A stretch of 64,000 nucleotides of DNA from JAUIAS01 sp030425395 (GTDB lineage: Bacteria; Pseudomonadota; Alphaproteobacteria; Rhodobacterales; Rhodobacteraceae), in contig CP121336.1 of NCBI GenBank assembly GCA_043553855.1, forward strand, positions 310,001 to 374,000, in the 5' to 3' direction. This document shows, in pieces, positions 61,803 to 64,000 of the stretch. Made by a program: the position numbers and the translations under genes. Under the pieces are notes generated by a model. It saw only the letters and a program-made list of their open reading frames with translations, was not told the DNA's origin and did not search any database. The first letter of the stretch is position 1. Each line of letters opens with the position of its first letter.

Positions 61803-61816
61803 GTTGACCGATCAAC
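61803..61816. promoter_or_regulatory. Palindromic operator 2 between marR and tctC
   Basis: GTTGACCGATCAAC is a perfect 5-bp inverted repeat spaced by 4 bases. It shares the GTTG/CAAC core with operator 1. The two centres are 21 bp apart, about two helical turns, so two dimers could bind on one face. Confidence 0.72.
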
Positions 61817-61857
61817 ATAATTCATGTCTCCCTTGTTCCCGTAACAGGGAGGACACC

Positions 61858-62805
61858 ATGAAAAGCATTCTCAAGGCCGCAATTGCGGCGATCGGCCTGA
61901 CAGCCATGACCACCGGCGCGATGGCGGCGGATTGGACCCCGCCCGGACCGATCAAGCTGATGATCGCCTTTCGCGCGGGCGGCGGTGCGGACACGCAGGC
62001 ACGCCTGATCGCCGAAGATCTGGAGGCCAAGCTGGGATGGAAATTCATTCCCGAACAGGTCACCGGCAAGGGTGGCATGAACCTCGCCATGGCGATCAAG
62101 GATCAGCCCAACGACGGATCGGTCATCGGCATGGTTGTGACCGAAACGCTGGGCTATAACATGATGGTGGCAAACGCGGGTGTCACCCCGGACGACTTTA
62201 CCGCCATCACCACGACCGCAGGCTTTCAGATGGGCATCGTGTCCACCGCCGAAAAAGGCTGGACCAGCTTTGCGGACATGATCGCCGACGCCAAGAAGTC
62301 TCCATTGCGGTTTGGCGTGATGAGCCCCAAGCTCGCGGATATCGCCTATCTTCTGGGCGAAGCGCAGGGCGTGGACTTCAACATCGTTTCCGTAAAAGGC
62401 GGCAAGGCTGTGATGAACGGCGTGACGGCCGGTGACATGGATCTCGGCTTTATGGCGGGGATTCAGGGCAAGGGCGTCGCCGCGGGCGATCTGGTCAATC
62501 TCGCGTCTGCCCTCTCCGTGCCACTCAAGCAAACGCCCGAAGCACCGACGCTGGCCGATCTTGGCGTTGAATTCAGCGCGGACGGCTACTTTCTCTTCAT
62601 CGGCCCCGGCGGCATGCCGACCCAAGCACGCGATGCGCTGGCCGCAGCAATCGGCGAGGCGATTTCAACCGATGGCATGAAATCCAATGGCATGATCACT
62701 AAGGCGTTCGGCGGACCCGCCCTGATCGCGGGTGACGAGGCGCAGGCGCTGGTGTCCGGCGATTATGCAGCAGCCGGTGCGCTGCTGGAGGCCGCGTCGC
62801 AGTAA
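61858..62805 (+). CDS. tctC: TctC-type substrate-binding protein of a TTT transporter
   Basis: This 315-residue exported binding protein has a signal peptide (MKSILKAAIAAIGLTAM to GAMA) followed by the Bug-family segment PIKLMIAFRAGGGADTQARL, a conserved ligand-binding region. MVVTETLGYNMM and FMAGIQGKGVAAGD are further family blocks. Such proteins deliver carboxylates to TctBA. The start at 61858 has AGGGAGG upstream. It is divergent from the marR-sulfatase operon, so its ligand may be a sulfated or carboxylated compound. The ligand itself is not readable from sequence. Confidence 0.9.
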   Translation: MKSILKAAIAAIGLTAMTTGAMAADWTPPGPIKLMIAFRAGGGADTQARLIAEDLEAKLGWKFIPEQVTGKGGMNLAMAIKDQPNDGSVIGMVVTETLGYNMMVANAGVTPDDFTAITTTAGFQMGIVSTAEKGWTSFADMIADAKKSPLRFGVMSPKLADIAYLLGEAQGVDFNIVSVKGGKAVMNGVTAGDMDLGFMAGIQGKGVAAGDLVNLASALSVPLKQTPEAPTLADLGVEFSADGYFLFIGPGGMPTQARDALAAAIGEAISTDGMKSNGMITKAFGGPALIAGDEAQALVSGDYAAAGALLEAASQ

Positions 62806-62870
62806 ACGACCCCGCCGGGCAGCCGCCAGACCGCGCTGCCCGGCCCCCCGACCGGTTTCAGGAGGCCCGC

Positions 62871-63416
62871 ATGCGCGCAGGCAAGGCAAATCTGGCGCTT
62901 GGTCTTGGTGCCGCCCTTCTGGCGCTGATCGTGGCGCTGATCTGGGTGCCAATGGACACCAGCACCGGCATGATCGAAAAGATGCGCCGCCAGACCACCG
63001 TGGGCGATGCGTTGGCCCCGACTTTGGCGGCGGCCTTCATCCTGATCGGCGGAGTGTTGGTGGCGATGCTGGAACGCCCGGAAGCGGCCCGCGGTCTGAG
63101 CGCGGGCAACCTGTCCTTTCTGTTGCAGTTGCTGGGAATTCTGGCCCTGTCTCTGGCGGTCATGCGCTGGCTGGGGCCTGCAGTGGCGGAATTGCTAACC
63201 GATACCGGATATCGCCCCCTGCGCGACACAGCCCCATGGAAACACCTCGGCTTTCTGGTCGGAGGCACGGCGCTGGTTGCCGGGGTTATCGCCTTGGCGG
63301 AACGGCGGCTGTCCTGGCGTGGCCTGCTGATCGGGGCCGCGGCGGCGCTGGCTCTGATCGCGATCTATGACCTTCCCTTTGACAGTCTGCTGTTGCCGCC
63401 CAACGGTGACGTGTGA
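62871..63416 (+). CDS. tctB: TctB-type small membrane subunit of the TTT transporter
   Basis: This 181-residue protein has four to five hydrophobic segments (ALGLGAALLALIVALIWV; AAAFILIGGVLVAMLE; LLGILALSLAVMRWLG; FLVGGTALVAGVIALAE) and is the variable small subunit. It follows tctC by 65 bp, with GGAGG before the ATG, and overlaps tctA by 1 bp (TGATG). Its family is poorly conserved in sequence, so position carries much of the assignment. Confidence 0.85.
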   Translation: MRAGKANLALGLGAALLALIVALIWVPMDTSTGMIEKMRRQTTVGDALAPTLAAAFILIGGVLVAMLERPEAARGLSAGNLSFLLQLLGILALSLAVMRWLGPAVAELLTDTGYRPLRDTAPWKHLGFLVGGTALVAGVIALAERRLSWRGLLIGAAAALALIAIYDLPFDSLLLPPNGDV

Positions 63417-64000
63417 TGGGCTGGCTCGATTATGTCTGGATGGGCGTCCTTGCGGTGTTTCAGGGGCCCGAGCTGATCAATCTGATGGGCCTGCCCATTC
63501 CGGTCACTCTGGCCATGATCGCGGCGGGCTTCCTGTTGGGCATCGCGGTGGGGGCCACACCCGGTTTGGCAGGCCCGATGGCCATGGCGATCGCCCTGCC
63601 TATCCTGATTTCGGTCTTTGGGTTTTCCCCTGATGCGCTGTTGCCTGTGTTCGGCTTTCTGATCGGGATCATGAAGGGGGCCACCATCGGCGGCGCGGTG
63701 CCGGCGATCCTGTTCAACACGCCCGGCACCCCGGACGCCTATATGACCACGCTGGACGGATATCCGATGACCCAGGCCGGTCAGGCTCGCAAGGCGCTGC
63801 GCGTGGCGCATTTCTCCTCGGCCTCCGGGGATACGTTTTCCGATATCGTGCTGATCCTCTGCGCGCCGTTTCTTGCGGTGCTGGTGGAACGCTATCTTGA
63901 CCTGCCGGAAAAAACCGCGCTGCTGATCCTGTCGCTGGCCTTTATCGCGGCCGTGATCGGCGGATCGGTGGGCAAGGGGCTGATCTCGTTGGGCCTTGGC
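63416..64000 (+). CDS. tctA: TctA-type large membrane subunit, partial (runs off the window)
   Basis: The first 195 codons are inside the window. They read MGWLDYVWMGVLAVFQGPE and then the TctA signature GIAVGATPGLAGPMAMAIALP, followed by KGATIGGAVPAILFNTPGTP, the conserved loop of the DUF112/TctA family. Several membrane helices are visible. The start overlaps the tctB stop. It would translocate the ligand with TctB by ion coupling. Confidence 0.94.
   Translation, partial: MGWLDYVWMGVLAVFQGPELINLMGLPIPVTLAMIAAGFLLGIAVGATPGLAGPMAMAIALPILISVFGFSPDALLPVFGFLIGIMKGATIGGAVPAILFNTPGTPDAYMTTLDGYPMTQAGQARKALRVAHFSSASGDTFSDIVLILCAPFLAVLVERYLDLPEKTALLILSLAFIAAVIGGSVGKGLISLGLG

Overview
The window is high-GC alphaproteobacterial DNA, most likely from a marine member of the Rhodobacterales (Roseobacter group). 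This rests on the gene families present: a TTT (tripartite tricarboxylate) transporter, a FecR/cadherin-like giant secreted protein with its type I exporter, dense ATGA-overlapping operons, and a perfect FNR-type box. The assignment comes from recalled family knowledge, not from a search.

Left chromosomal part (1-17.3 kb). It opens with the 3' end of dtd, then a glycerate 2-kinase, a CocE/NonD-type hydrolase, and a complete oligopeptide-type ABC importer (binding protein, two permeases, fused double ATPase) ended by a strong terminator. Next are a ten-helix membrane protein behind an FNR-type promoter, an alkaline-phosphatase-superfamily hydrolase, an acyl-CoA synthetase/esterase pair, an MsbA-like ABC exporter, tRNA-Gly(TCC), a conserved unknown gene and tRNA-Thr(TGT).

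Mobile region (17.3-34.1 kb). A 10.7-kb element sits at the 3' end of tRNA-Thr, bounded by a 15-bp repeat of the tRNA end. It carries a P4-type integrase, two small DNA-binding proteins, a second tyrosine recombinase, and a four-gene DNA-modification/putative defence operon: an MmeI/YeeA-like DNA methyltransferase with a one-base frameshift, a small PD-(D/E)XK-like protein, a DEAD/DEAH helicase and a GIY-YIG protein. A second integrase begins just beyond the right repeat, so a second element lies in tandem. That element is cut short: a 3' fragment of hsdR runs into a complete 2.5-kb IS21-family element, whose other side abuts a 5'-truncated D-aminoacylase. No target duplication is visible, which points to an IS-mediated deletion.

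Surface and secretion region (34.2-49.9 kb). A 2665-residue FecR/VCBS/RTX protein contains twelve nearly identical 276-bp repeats and what looks like a circularly permuted C-type-lectin domain. Beside it are a CHASE2 adenylate cyclase and a HlyD/ABC/TolC type I secretion operon that presumably exports it.

Right part (49.9-64 kb). A TPR-like sulfotransferase and a putative GT-A protein are followed by a MarR regulator with a flavoprotein monooxygenase-like gene, an SRAP protein, a periplasmic 5'-nucleotidase, and a DUF952-DUF1330-pyrD-arsC operon. The end holds a divergent catabolic cluster: marR-sulfatase-MBL hydrolase facing tctCBA across two matched palindromes, which suggests import and desulfation of an organosulfate under MarR control.
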